In this document: piece by piece, positions 10,515 through 18,933 of the stretch
Layout: each line of letters begins with the position of its first letter
Position numbering within the stretch: the first letter of the stretch is position 1
From: Cyanobacteria bacterium REEB459
GTDB taxonomy: Bacteria > Cyanobacteriota > Cyanobacteriia > Phormidesmidales > Phormidesmidaceae
Length of the DNA: 64,000 nucleotides
Reading direction: 5' to 3'
Assembly: GCA_018970085.1 (NCBI GenBank)
Contig: JAGWXD010000002.1
Location: 1 to 64,000 of the forward strand
Position numbers and translations under genes: made by a program
Notes under the pieces: model-generated
The model's input: the letters and a program-made list of their open reading frames with translations, nothing else
Told to the model about the DNA's origin: nothing
Database searches by the model: none

Positions 10515-11036
10515 ATGAACGACGTGGAATTAAAGCACCATATCCGCGAAATTGCCGATTTCCCTAAACCAGGCATTTTATTTCGAGATATTACCCCCCT
10601 GCTGGGCAACCCCAGGGTTTTGCAGTACAGCATCGACCGGATGGCTGATGGACTGGCCGGGTATGGGGCTGACTATATCGCCGGAATTGAGTCCCGGGGG
10701 TTCATATTTGGCATGCCCCTGGCCTACAAAATGGGCATCGGCTTTGCCCCTGTGCGTAAGCCGGGTAAGTTGCCCGCCGCCGTCCACACCGCCAGCTATG
10801 CCCTGGAATATGGCAGCGACGGTCTGGAACTACATCAGGATGCCTTTACCGCCGGTAGTCGGATATTAATTATTGACGATTTAATGGCTACCGGCGGTAC
10901 CGCCGCTGCCGCCGCCGCCCTGGTGGAGCTAACCGGCAGTCGGGTGGTGGGGTTTGGCTTTGTAATTGAGCTGCTGGCGCTGCAGGGGCGCTCTAAACTG
11001 CCGGATTGCCCGATTATGTCTTTGATTCAATACTGA
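10515..11036 (+). CDS. apt: Adenine phosphoribosyltransferase
   Basis: The enzyme salvages adenine by joining it to PRPP to make AMP. The 173-residue length is typical. The PRPP-binding motif [14 protein letters not shown] is intact, and the N-terminal region [16 protein letters not shown] and the ESRGFIFG segment are standard for Apt. It lies 69 bp downstream of the flavoprotein gene on the same strand and could share its transcript. The product is a soluble cytoplasmic enzyme. Confidence 0.97.
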   Translation: MNDVELKHHIREIADFPKPGILFRDITPLLGNPRVLQYSIDRMADGLAGYGADYIAGIESRGFIFGMPLAYKMGIGFAPVRKPGKLPAAVHTASYALEYGSDGLELHQDAFTAGSRILIIDDLMATGGTAAAAAALVELTGSRVVGFGFVIELLALQGRSKLPDCPIMSLIQY

Positions 11037-11104
11037 TTTGATTCAAGCCTGAGGGACTCGGATGGTCCTGGCCATGGCAAGGGGTGCCCCGGTAGGCTGA
11101 GCCC

Positions 11105-11428
11105 CTATTTCCAGGCCCGATTCTCTAAATCCCGCAACTGGCGTTCTAGGCGATCAAGCCTGCCTCGCAGTTCATCCATTTCCGTCTGACGGGGTACCCC
11201 TAGTTCTTGTAGGGTATGGCGAAAGAGGCGTTGAAATTGCTCCTCCAGGCCAGGGGTATTCATATTTAGCTGGGCCATCACCTCATCAACTAGATGACGG
11301 GCCTGTTCTGGATTGAATCGTCCCTCCCGGACCCACTCCTCGGTGACCTGTTTAAGCCGTTCAGCGACCATCGTCGTGGTGCCTATACCGATCATCAGCA
11401 ATTGTTGTAAGAGGTTACTGGTATCCAT
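11105..11428 (-). CDS. Phasin-family small helical protein
   Basis: The product is 107 residues, helical and charged, beginning MDTSNLLQQLLMIGIGTTTM and ending in a heptad-like stretch MDELRGRLDRLERQLRDLEN that should form a coiled coil. This matches a small cyanobacterial phasin-like family. Phasins coat polyhydroxyalkanoate granules, but this family is widespread and granule binding is not shown. I chose the ATG at 11426-11428 because CAGGAG precedes it. The longer frame upstream adds 41 unrelated residues. It follows the LRAT-fold gene on the same strand with a 119-bp gap. Confidence 0.8.
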   Translation of the reverse strand: MDTSNLLQQLLMIGIGTTTMVAERLKQVTEEWVREGRFNPEQARHLVDEVMAQLNMNTPGLEEQFQRLFRHTLQELGVPRQTEMDELRGRLDRLERQLRDLENRAWK

Positions 11429-11547
11429 TGGCTCTGGTCTCCTGGTGATTAAAGTCAGCCCGCCCAACTGACCATCTACCGCTCCATTCTGGCAGAGGAT
11501 GGAACGGTTTCCAGGTATTGAAAGCCGAACCAAACCACCCCTATGTT

Positions 11548-12240
11548 TCAATCTTGAAGGTCAACCCGATCGCGCTGGCGTTGCAAATTCAGTTCCAGTT
11601 CCACCAATTGCCCTAGTTGCGCAGTTAAGGTTTCGACTCGCTGACTAGCCTGCCATTTACGATGCAGGGCCGCCCGGGCCAGGTCTTCCCGGTGGCGTTG
11701 CAAAGCCAGGTAAGCCACCCGCCGCCAGCTTTCCACCTCAGCCTGGGTTGCCTGCTGGTCAGTCAGAACCGCCTGGTAAGCGACGGCGATGTCTGCCATG
11801 GCCTGGTGAAAGGTGCGCAGGGCCTGGTCTGGGGAAGTGGTATGGCGACTGGCTTGATTTAGACGCCGAAACTCTGGTCGGTTGAGCTGCTCCAGGGGCA
11901 GGCCAAAATTAGTCAGTTGGGGGCTCTCTGCTCGACCGGTTTTGCACCAGGTGGCAAAGTGTTCGCAGTTGTTGAAAAAGAGGTCATACTGCTGTTCTCC
12001 CAGACGGCTTTCGGCCCGACCCATCACCACCTCTACCGGATCAGCCACCCTATGACCCACCAGCTGTACCGGCCTACCCCAAGAGAAGGTATCAAAACTG
12101 GTGCGAGCGACCAGGGCCTCATCACCATTTTTACGATAGTGAATAACGGTACCATCGCCGCAGTCAATACCATGGTGCTGGTAAACACCATGAATACCCG
12201 CGAGGGGCCGCAGAACGTAAATTTGATCGGCCCTGGCCAT
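11548..12240 (-). CDS. LRAT-domain (NlpC/P60-like) protein with coiled-coil tail
   Basis: The N-terminal half has the lecithin:retinol acyltransferase fold: an early HHGIDCGDGTVIHY segment with the catalytic His, and FFNNCEHFATWC carrying the catalytic Cys. The C-terminal half (about residues 140-230) is Gln/Arg/Leu-rich and predicted to be coiled coil. LRAT-fold proteins in bacteria are thiol hydrolases or acyltransferases, and the substrate here is unknown. The start at 12240 has AGGAG upstream. The gap to the divergent DUF305 gene is 230 bp. Confidence 0.88.
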   Translation of the reverse strand: MARADQIYVLRPLAGIHGVYQHHGIDCGDGTVIHYRKNGDEALVARTSFDTFSWGRPVQLVGHRVADPVEVVMGRAESRLGEQQYDLFFNNCEHFATWCKTGRAESPQLTNFGLPLEQLNRPEFRRLNQASRHTTSPDQALRTFHQAMADIAVAYQAVLTDQQATQAEVESWRRVAYLALQRHREDLARAALHRKWQASQRVETLTAQLGQLVELELNLQRQRDRVDLQD

Positions 12241-12470
12241 AGGCTATCTCCTGCTGGCAGTGAGTAGTATGTAGACTTTTTAAGTTGCCCTATGTTTGCA
12301 GATCTTACCCATTTTCCGATCGTTACGTCCCAGGGCTGGGAGCATAGGAACCAGCCCACTGGGGCGATCGGGTAGGCACGGGTAAGGGTTTTCTGGGTAC
12401 GGTTACCCCTAGACTCTCCCCTGGGCTGCAGAGTCTAGACTAGAACCATAGCCTTGAAGGAGGATATTCG

Positions 12471-13142
12471 ATGCGATTACCCAAACGATCCTTCGCCGCG
12501 ATCGCCGGTGTTAGCCTGGCCGCTGCTGGTGCCATCACCGTTGCCTACCTGGCCTCACCCTCCAGGGCCAATTCCCTAGGGCAACTGGGCCGCCTGGGCT
12601 GGCCCATGCCCCTAGCCCAGGGCCACCACGGGGGGATGATGCCAATGATGCAGGTCAACAACGAGTTTGAGTTTCTCAGCCTGATGATTCCCCACCACCA
12701 GGAAGCCATTGATACCGCTCAACGGGTGTTAGAATTCAGCGATCGGCCTGAGATGCGGGAGTTTGCCCAGGCCATTATTACGGTGCAAACCGCGGAAATC
12801 AAGCAAATGGAAACCTGGTTAGGAGAGTGGTATCCAGGCCAGAAGACCAATCTCACCTATAGGCCCATGATGGGTGATCTCAGTCAGTTAAAGGGGAATG
12901 CCCTGGATCGAGCCTTTTTAGAAGGTATGGTGATGCACCATCAGGAAGCGGTGATGATGGCGCAGCATCTGGTGTACCACGGCCTGGTTAAACATCCGGC
13001 GGTCCAGCCCTTTGCTCAGAACATCGCCAATACCCAACGGCAGGAAATTGCCCAGATGCAGACCTGGCTGCAGGATTGGTATGGGGTTAGCACCACGCCC
13101 TGTCCTATGCATGGCTATGGGTCAAAATTACCGGGGACGTAA
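12471..13142 (+). CDS. Secreted DUF305 protein
   Basis: The first 33 residues are a signal peptide or membrane anchor (basic start, then AAIAGVSLAAAGAITVAYLA). Two copies of the DUF305 helical unit follow. Each has a His/Met-rich motif, MIPHHQEAIDTAQ in the first and MVMHHQEAVMMAQ in the second, plus many Met residues (MMPMMQ). The family is ferritin-like in fold and often found with copper or metal stress genes; metal binding here is an inference from the His/Met content. AAGGAGG sits 9 bases before the ATG. No copper gene is adjacent. Confidence 0.92.
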   Translation: MRLPKRSFAAIAGVSLAAAGAITVAYLASPSRANSLGQLGRLGWPMPLAQGHHGGMMPMMQVNNEFEFLSLMIPHHQEAIDTAQRVLEFSDRPEMREFAQAIITVQTAEIKQMETWLGEWYPGQKTNLTYRPMMGDLSQLKGNALDRAFLEGMVMHHQEAVMMAQHLVYHGLVKHPAVQPFAQNIANTQRQEIAQMQTWLQDWYGVSTTPCPMHGYGSKLPGT

Positions 13143-13473
13143 TTTTCCCTAATCTATTCCCATTGCCTTACTCGGTTACAAAGATCCGGAGATAGCGGTC
13201 ACCGGAGCCGGGGGCGTTGCCAAATGCCTGATTAATAGCTTTAGCTAAAACGCTTAGGACACGGTTGATCGATCATTTTTATGTCTTCTAGTAAGAGACA
13301 AGTCTGGCCGTTACGAGACCTAAAAAGCGAATACCAGGGGGGCGTTCTGGCTCGTCGTTCCAGGGTATCTTTTCATAATCCATTCCCATCGTACCGATAG
13401 GGTAGGAGGGGCTACTGACTAAGGACCTTTGAACCATTTGGTCTAATCTAAAGGGAACCACCTTAATCATTTA
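13143..13473. other. Intergenic region of 331 bp
   Basis: No complete gene is visible. On the minus strand 13168-13272 is open for 34 codons and ends in NAPGSGDRYLRIFVTE before a stop. Its codon use resembles neighbouring genes, but it has no start codon, so it may be a decayed gene tail or chance. I cannot identify a promoter with confidence. Confidence 0.3.
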
Positions 13474-14460
13474 GTGCAAACCATTGCCATGTACGACGAT
13501 GAGCAGCTCCAAAAATTGCTGACTCAGCTCCAGCGCCAGTCCCCCCCCTTACCTCCCCTGGTGCGGCAGAAGTTACTGTCGCGGCTATTGGGCTATATTC
13601 AGCAGTCCCCTGCCCTCTGGTGGGATAGTCACCAGGATTATCCTGCGGCTCTGAACAAAACCCTGGAGTGGGTTTGCAACAACCTGGAGAAATTTGATCC
13701 TGGAGATCTAGCCCCATCTACCGCCCTGATCAACTGGGTCAACGGCCATCTAAAGTGGCGTATTCTCGACCTGAAACGTTCCCGCACCTTGGGTTCTGAA
13801 GACGATAGAACCAATAAAGACATCAATAAAATTAGACAGATAGGGCTGAGGCCTGTTGAGTTAGACAAAGCCCTGGCCGATGATCAGGGCAACCAGACTG
13901 CCCAGGACACAAGGGCACCTGACCCTGACCAGGGAGGAGCATCTTTGCTGGATCGCTGGATTGAACAGCTCCAGCAGCACCAGCGGCAAAACCTGGGCAG
14001 GGAGATTCGTCGCTACCTGGAAACCGATCCCGATGGGCTGTTGCAGGGGTGTAGCCCTCGCAATTTACCGGATTGCCATTGTGGAGAACTAACCCGGCGG
14101 ATACATCTTGCGGATCCCCCTGAAACAGTGCGAGACGTTGCCAAAGCCTTTAACCTATCTGAACAGACCCTTTACACCCACTGGCGGACAAAATGTTTGC
14201 CGATGCTTCAGATCATTGCCCTCAGGCACGACCCCGAGGTTAAGGCCTATGCCCAACAAGACCCCAATCAGAAGCTGAAGGGATGCAATCTGGCAGGACT
14301 GGCAGATTGTCACTGCGGTACCCTGGCCCAACACCTACTGCTGTCAGAACAACCCCTCACCCTGAAGGCTCTGGCTAAGACATTAAAGGTCAGGGAATCG
14401 GATTTGACCGATCACTGGCAAAACCGATGTCTGCCTGAGCTAAAGGCCTTTCGGCTGTAG
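13474..14460 (+). CDS. Sigma-70-like regulator with duplicated Cys/His-containing C-terminal repeats
   Basis: The 328-residue protein resembles a cyanobacterial group of sigma-factor-like proteins encoded next to DUF1822 and CHAT genes. Residues 85-104 (INWVNGHLKWRILDLKR) resemble sigma region 2. After an acidic low-complexity linker (about 135-155) come two related repeats of about 68 residues, 178-245 and 256-324. Each has the pattern GC....L.DCHCG.L followed by a helical TVRDVAKAFNLSEQTLYTHW-like helix-turn-helix and CLP. The two Cys/His clusters could bind metal. It is the first gene of the 13.5-23.1 kb cluster, 37 bp before the DUF1822 gene. DNA binding and sigma activity are inferred, not shown. 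Confidence 0.75.
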   Translation: MQTIAMYDDEQLQKLLTQLQRQSPPLPPLVRQKLLSRLLGYIQQSPALWWDSHQDYPAALNKTLEWVCNNLEKFDPGDLAPSTALINWVNGHLKWRILDLKRSRTLGSEDDRTNKDINKIRQIGLRPVELDKALADDQGNQTAQDTRAPDPDQGGASLLDRWIEQLQQHQRQNLGREIRRYLETDPDGLLQGCSPRNLPDCHCGELTRRIHLADPPETVRDVAKAFNLSEQTLYTHWRTKCLPMLQIIALRHDPEVKAYAQQDPNQKLKGCNLAGLADCHCGTLAQHLLLSEQPLTLKALAKTLKVRESDLTDHWQNRCLPELKAFRL

Positions 14461-14497
14461 CTATACCGATTGAGACTTCACTTACAAAGAAAGGATT

Positions 14498-15445
14498 ATG
14501 ATTGGCCAAGACCTGCAGAAAATCACCATTCCCCTAGACCAGACCGGCTTTGAGCAGGCCGATCGGCTGTCTTCCCAGCAGCCTACCCTGGAGCAGGGCA
14601 AACGGGTATACCTGAATACCCTGGCGGTGTGGGCCGTCCACACCTATTTGGGCTGGTTAGGAATTGAATCTGAGCCATCCTGGGGCGATAGCGGCCATGC
14701 CAGCCTGGCCACGGTCATGGATGGGGCCGATTTGGTGGTGCCAGGGGTGGGCCGGTTGGAATGTCGTCCGGTGTTACCGGGCATGGCATCCTTTACTATT
14801 CCCCTGGAGGCGAGTTTTGATCGCATCGGCTACGTCGCCGTTCAGTTCCATGACTCCCTGGAGTTCGTCGATCTGATCGGTTTTCTCGAACCCTTACCGG
14901 AGGACGCTCCTGCCCTGGAACCACCCCTGGTCTACCTCGATGACCTGCTGCCTCTAGAAGCGCTCCTTAACGTTCTACACCCCGTCAATCGATTACGCCA
15001 GTGGTTAGATAGCACCTTTGATGCTGCTCCATGGCAACCCACCGCTTCCCTGGTGGCCGCCACTCGCAGCGCGGCCTCTACTCAGAAACAAAGGACCATG
15101 CCCCTGCCCTCTGCGGATCAGCGGATGAGTCGAGGAAAAATCATAGCCATGGGGGAGGTGCCCCAGCAGTCGGTGATTTTGGCCCTAGAGGTGATAGCCA
15201 TGGCTGAGGATGCCCAGAGCCTTGAGGTGCGGGTACAGATCTATCCCCACCGAGAGGCCAACCAGTTACCCCGTCAGTTGCGTATTGCCATTCTCGACCA
15301 GGTGGGTACAGTTCTATCGGAGGCTACCACCGGCGATGAGGAGCGATTTATTAAACTGGAACTGGTGGGCTGTCAACCCAGGGAATACTTCAGTGTATGC
15401 CTGACCTTGCAGGGAAAAAGTGTTATTGAGGAATTTATTACCTAG
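14498..15445 (+). CDS. DUF1822 family protein
   Basis: The N-terminal half contains the DUF1822 signature around residues 33-58, KRVYLNTLAVWAVHTYLGWL, followed by a beta-rich region with VPGVGRLECRPVLPG. The C-terminal part from about residue 215 looks like a separate beta domain. There is no signal peptide or membrane segment, so it should be cytoplasmic. The family is mostly cyanobacterial, has no known biochemical function, and commonly sits between a sigma-like gene and a CHAT gene, as here. An adaptor or regulatory role is my inference. An AAGAAAGGA stretch precedes the ATG. Confidence 0.85.
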   Translation: MIGQDLQKITIPLDQTGFEQADRLSSQQPTLEQGKRVYLNTLAVWAVHTYLGWLGIESEPSWGDSGHASLATVMDGADLVVPGVGRLECRPVLPGMASFTIPLEASFDRIGYVAVQFHDSLEFVDLIGFLEPLPEDAPALEPPLVYLDDLLPLEALLNVLHPVNRLRQWLDSTFDAAPWQPTASLVAATRSAASTQKQRTMPLPSADQRMSRGKIIAMGEVPQQSVILALEVIAMAEDAQSLEVRVQIYPHREANQLPRQLRIAILDQVGTVLSEATTGDEERFIKLELVGCQPREYFSVCLTLQGKSVIEEFIT

Positions 15446-15546
15446 AAATTTTAGTGAGTCATGCTCTAAAGTAAATGCACCAAGATCTAACTAACCAGGG
15501 GTCGCTAGACCATGGGGCAAACATCAGGGAGAGGACGTAAGCACCT

Positions 15547-18225
15547 ATGGCCACCGTCAGGTTAATTATCCGGAGGCAGACCAGTGACCCAAACTCGGGA
15601 TTTCGCGTAACCCTGGATGCTCGAGATTTTAACCATGACGATATGGAAGGTACCCTGCCGCCCCTACCCCCCAGCCTGGAGGAAGCACTGGCAGCCTGGC
15701 GCAGCGCCTATGGAGCTCAAGAGGAGGTGCGATCTCACTGTCGCATTGCCCCCGGGGCCGTTACCCGACAATCCATTCGAGACATTAACGAGCTAGCGGA
15801 AGCCCTGGAGCAAAACTTTAACGCCTGGCTCCGATCTACTGATCGGGGTTGGGTGCGCATCCGGGAATTACTGGTCCGTATTGCCCCGCAGGACCCCCAA
15901 CTATTGCTCGACTGCGGCAATCACCCCGACCTCAAGCGCCTGCCCTGGCAAGAGTGGGAGTTGTTCACTCAGTACTACCATCGAGCCGATCCAGCTCTAC
16001 GCATGGTCAACGACTCCCGCCAGCCCTTACCGGACTACCCCCCGCCCCGCAGTACCAAGGTAAGAATTTTGGTGGTGGTGGGCGACAGCACCGGCATTAA
16101 CGCAACCCAGGATCTGGCCTGCGTTACCCGACTGCAGAGCAAAAACCCCAAACGGGTAGAGGTGGTGTCCCTGTGGCAGCCCACCCCCACAGACCTGCAA
16201 CAGGCCCTGGAACAATCTCCCGGTTTCCATGTCTTCATCTATGTCGGCCATAGCCGCAGCCGGGAAGATAGTCAGGTCGGCTGGCTATTGCTGAACTCCC
16301 AGGATGAACTCAGCATTCGTGACTTTCGCCTAGTCATGAGACAGGCCATCCAGAGGGGACTACAACTGGTGATTCTGAACTCCTGCGATGGGTTAGGCCT
16401 GGCCCAGCAGTTAGCTAACCTCGACCTACCCCGTTGCGTAGTCATGAAAGAACCTGTCCCCGACGAAGTCGCGGTGGAGTTTATTGATCGGTTCTTTCGC
16501 GCCTTCGTAGAAGAACACCAGCTCCTGCAGGGGGCCGTACGGCAAGCCCGCCATGGGTTGGAATCCTTCAACAGCCGGTACTCGGAGGTAACCTGGCTAC
16601 CGACGGTGTGCATTAAGCAAAATACTCCGCCCCTGACCTGGCAGGCCCTATTGAATAGTTGCAACCCCAAGAAAGCTCCCTGGTTATCCAGGCGGCTGGC
16701 AGCAGGGGCAGTAGCCGGGTTGGCGGTACTGGGGGGAGTCGTCTGGACGATCAGACCGATAATAGTTTCCCTACAGGAACAGCTGATCCAGCCAAGACTT
16801 TCGGTGCCGCCGGAACAGCTGATCAGTGCAGGGGATAATCCCAACCTGGAAGGCAGCCCCCAACTGAGCGGTGACTACGCCCAGCTTAAGCAGCAGGGAC
16901 TACAGGCTTTTATTAAGGGTGACTATGTCCTCGCTCGAGATACCTTCGACCAGATTCGTATCCAGGCCAAGGCCCAGTACGCTAACTTTGCTCATGATCG
17001 CCAGAGTTCTGAATTCCAAGCGGCCCTAGCCGCCCTGCAAGACCCTACGGTTTTGATCTACCGTAACAATGCCGAGGCCCGCCGCCGCCATACCACGGGA
17101 AAACCCATCTACACCATTGCAGCGGCGGTGCCCCTAACCACCAGCAGCGGTACCCCCTTCGACGTGGGTCGGCAAATGCTCTACGGCATCGCCCAAGCCC
17201 AGGATCAGTATCAAGACAGAGGCCTGGAAGTGGTGATCGCCAACGATCACAACGATCCCCAGCAGGCCGCGGCGGTCGCCCAGGCTATTACCCAGTTTGA
17301 GCAAGATGGACGTAAGGTTCTTGCCGTTGTTGGTCACTATATTAGCGCCAGTACCTGCGAGGCCCTGAAACAGAAATACAACGAAGCTCACTTGGTGGTG
17401 GTATCCCCCCTCAGCACCGTTGCCGATATCCGCCGCAGCTGTGGCCCCTCCATTTGGTTTTTCAGAACCACCTCCTCTACCCGTATCGAAACCCGTACCT
17501 TGGTTAACCACCTGGTGAAAAGAGGATTAAATGGTCCTAATCCATCGGTGGCGATTTTTTATCGCAAGGGGGAGTTCTACAGTGACGATCTGTACAAGGA
17601 ATTTCAACTGGCTTTGGATGGGGAAGGCATCCCTATTGCCCAATCCTTTAATCTGGATGCCCCATCCTTTAACGCGACCCAGGCCCTAAATTCTGTAGCG
17701 GCTGTCAATGCCCTGGTGGTGATTCCTGATGGTAGAAATACCAATAGCCAGGCTTTCGACCGGGCCCTAGAGGTGATTCGGGCCAACGCTGGGAGGAAAA
17801 TGGTACTTGGCTCTAATCCCCTATACAACCAGAAAATTGTTGAGCCTGCGGGAGGGTTATCCAATCTGCAAAATATCCTGTTTATCGCCACTGATTGGCA
17901 CCCCAAGTGCGCTGACACCAACTTTGTCAAAGAAACGGAGAAGAAATACTGGTTTGGTGGTGTTAACCGCACTACCGTGCTTTCCTATGAAGCCATTCAA
18001 GCCCTACTGCCCACCCTGAGAGAGGGGGTTACCTCAGAACAAATTCGTCAGCAACTTAACAACCGGGATGTCAATGGCAGTGCCCCTCGCAGCCGGGTCT
18101 TTGGTAAGGCCAAAACCATCAGCTTTGACGATAACGGTGACCGGAAGGAAATCCAGGAACGGCTTCTCGCCACCGTGGGCAACGATTTTAACAATCCCTT
18201 TGTGGTGGTAGGAGATTGTCCGTAG
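15547..18225 (+). CDS. Transmembrane CHAT protease-receptor fusion
   Basis: This 892-residue protein has three parts. Residues 170-355 form a CHAT (caspase-like) peptidase domain with the catalytic pair visible: His235 in IYVGHSRS and Cys280 in ILNSCDGLG. Residues 385-407 (AAGAVAGLAVLGGVVWTI) form one membrane helix. After a short TPR-like helical pair (about 435-475), residues 510-885 match the type 1 periplasmic-binding (Peripla_BP_6/ANF receptor) fold, with the pattern VVIANDHNDPQQAAAVAQA and LAVVGHYISAST. With the CHAT part inside the cell, the receptor would face the periplasm and could pass a ligand signal to the protease. Both catalytic residues are present. The substrate is unknown. 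It sits 101 bp after DUF1822. Confidence 0.88.
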   Translation: MATVRLIIRRQTSDPNSGFRVTLDARDFNHDDMEGTLPPLPPSLEEALAAWRSAYGAQEEVRSHCRIAPGAVTRQSIRDINELAEALEQNFNAWLRSTDRGWVRIRELLVRIAPQDPQLLLDCGNHPDLKRLPWQEWELFTQYYHRADPALRMVNDSRQPLPDYPPPRSTKVRILVVVGDSTGINATQDLACVTRLQSKNPKRVEVVSLWQPTPTDLQQALEQSPGFHVFIYVGHSRSREDSQVGWLLLNSQDELSIRDFRLVMRQAIQRGLQLVILNSCDGLGLAQQLANLDLPRCVVMKEPVPDEVAVEFIDRFFRAFVEEHQLLQGAVRQARHGLESFNSRYSEVTWLPTVCIKQNTPPLTWQALLNSCNPKKAPWLSRRLAAGAVAGLAVLGGVVWTIRPIIVSLQEQLIQPRLSVPPEQLISAGDNPNLEGSPQLSGDYAQLKQQGLQAFIKGDYVLARDTFDQIRIQAKAQYANFAHDRQSSEFQAALAALQDPTVLIYRNNAEARRRHTTGKPIYTIAAAVPLTTSSGTPFDVGRQMLYGIAQAQDQYQDRGLEVVIANDHNDPQQAAAVAQAITQFEQDGRKVLAVVGHYISASTCEALKQKYNEAHLVVVSPLSTVADIRRSCGPSIWFFRTTSSTRIETRTLVNHLVKRGLNGPNPSVAIFYRKGEFYSDDLYKEFQLALDGEGIPIAQSFNLDAPSFNATQALNSVAAVNALVVIPDGRNTNSQAFDRALEVIRANAGRKMVLGSNPLYNQKIVEPAGGLSNLQNILFIATDWHPKCADTNFVKETEKKYWFGGVNRTTVLSYEAIQALLPTLREGVTSEQIRQQLNNRDVNGSAPRSRVFGKAKTISFDDNGDRKEIQERLLATVGNDFNNPFVVVGDCP

Positions 18226-18428
18226 AAAGCCTCGAAGAATCATAACCTTTTTCAAATATCCCGTAAGGATAGTGAGTAGTTTATCGGAGCCTTATGGTTC
18301 TACTGAAAAAATCATAACGGTCCTATTCAAGACTGTTATCTCGGTAGATAAGGCCTTGGCTATAACCCATTAGCTCAACCGATAGCTTCATTAGTCGTTC
18401 TCATTCTTACAGGTCGAGGAGTAAGGCT

Positions 18429-18638
18429 ATGTTTTGTTTTCAGGAAACAGACGAATGGTTTCCTCAAGTCGGAGAAGGTACCATCGATGAGTTTGACAAC
18501 AGTAAACTGCGAGTCAAAGCACTCGGTAGCATCTGGAATGCAATTCTAGATAGCTCTTGGGGTGCTGCCCCCCTAGCTTCAGGACAAAAGGTCCAGGTGA
18601 TAGGCCGCAAAGGTATTCGTTTGATTATTGCACCTTAA
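18429..18638 (+). CDS. NfeD-type OB-fold protein, stand-alone
   Basis: The 69-residue product matches the C-terminal OB-fold domain of NfeD proteins: GEGTIDEF, then VKALGSIWNAIL, then ASGQKVQVIGRKGIRLII. NfeD proteins usually also have membrane helices and work with SPFH/stomatin proteins; here only the soluble domain is present. An SPFH gene lies 1.8 kb downstream with an RTX gene between. GAGGAG precedes the ATG. A role in anchoring or regulating the SPFH protein is inferred. Confidence 0.75.
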   Translation: MFCFQETDEWFPQVGEGTIDEFDNSKLRVKALGSIWNAILDSSWGAAPLASGQKVQVIGRKGIRLIIAP

Positions 18639-18933
18639 ATATAACTCAACTACCGATTTCCTATTTCTTCACCAATAGGCTGGGTTTAACCAGACCTGAA
18701 CAGTGAAACCTGGATAGGTAAATTCTAATTTGTTTCAATTCTCCTCTAGTTGCATAGGCTCCGCTGGGGCCAGAACTATGTCTTAGTGACAGTGCCCAAG
18801 TCATCCTAGAAACTGCCCGAATCGGAGCAATAAAGGAGTTGGGCATGGGATGCATTGCCCGTAATTATTGGCTGGGGAAACTCACTAAATAGAGACTCCA
18901 GCACCTTTAAACACCTTTTTTAAGGAGCTATCA
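18639..18933. other. Intergenic region with a possible 15-codon leader ORF
   Basis: Within this 295-bp gap, 18845-18892 is a 15-codon frame with AAAGGAG eight bases before its ATG. It could be a leader peptide for the RTX gene, which starts 41 bases later with its own TTAAGGAG. There is no family match, so translation is uncertain. Confidence 0.25.

Noticed and set aside
13168-13272. A 34-codon open stretch on the minus strand
   Set aside because: No start codon and no family recognised. It may be a gene tail, but support is too weak for a feature.
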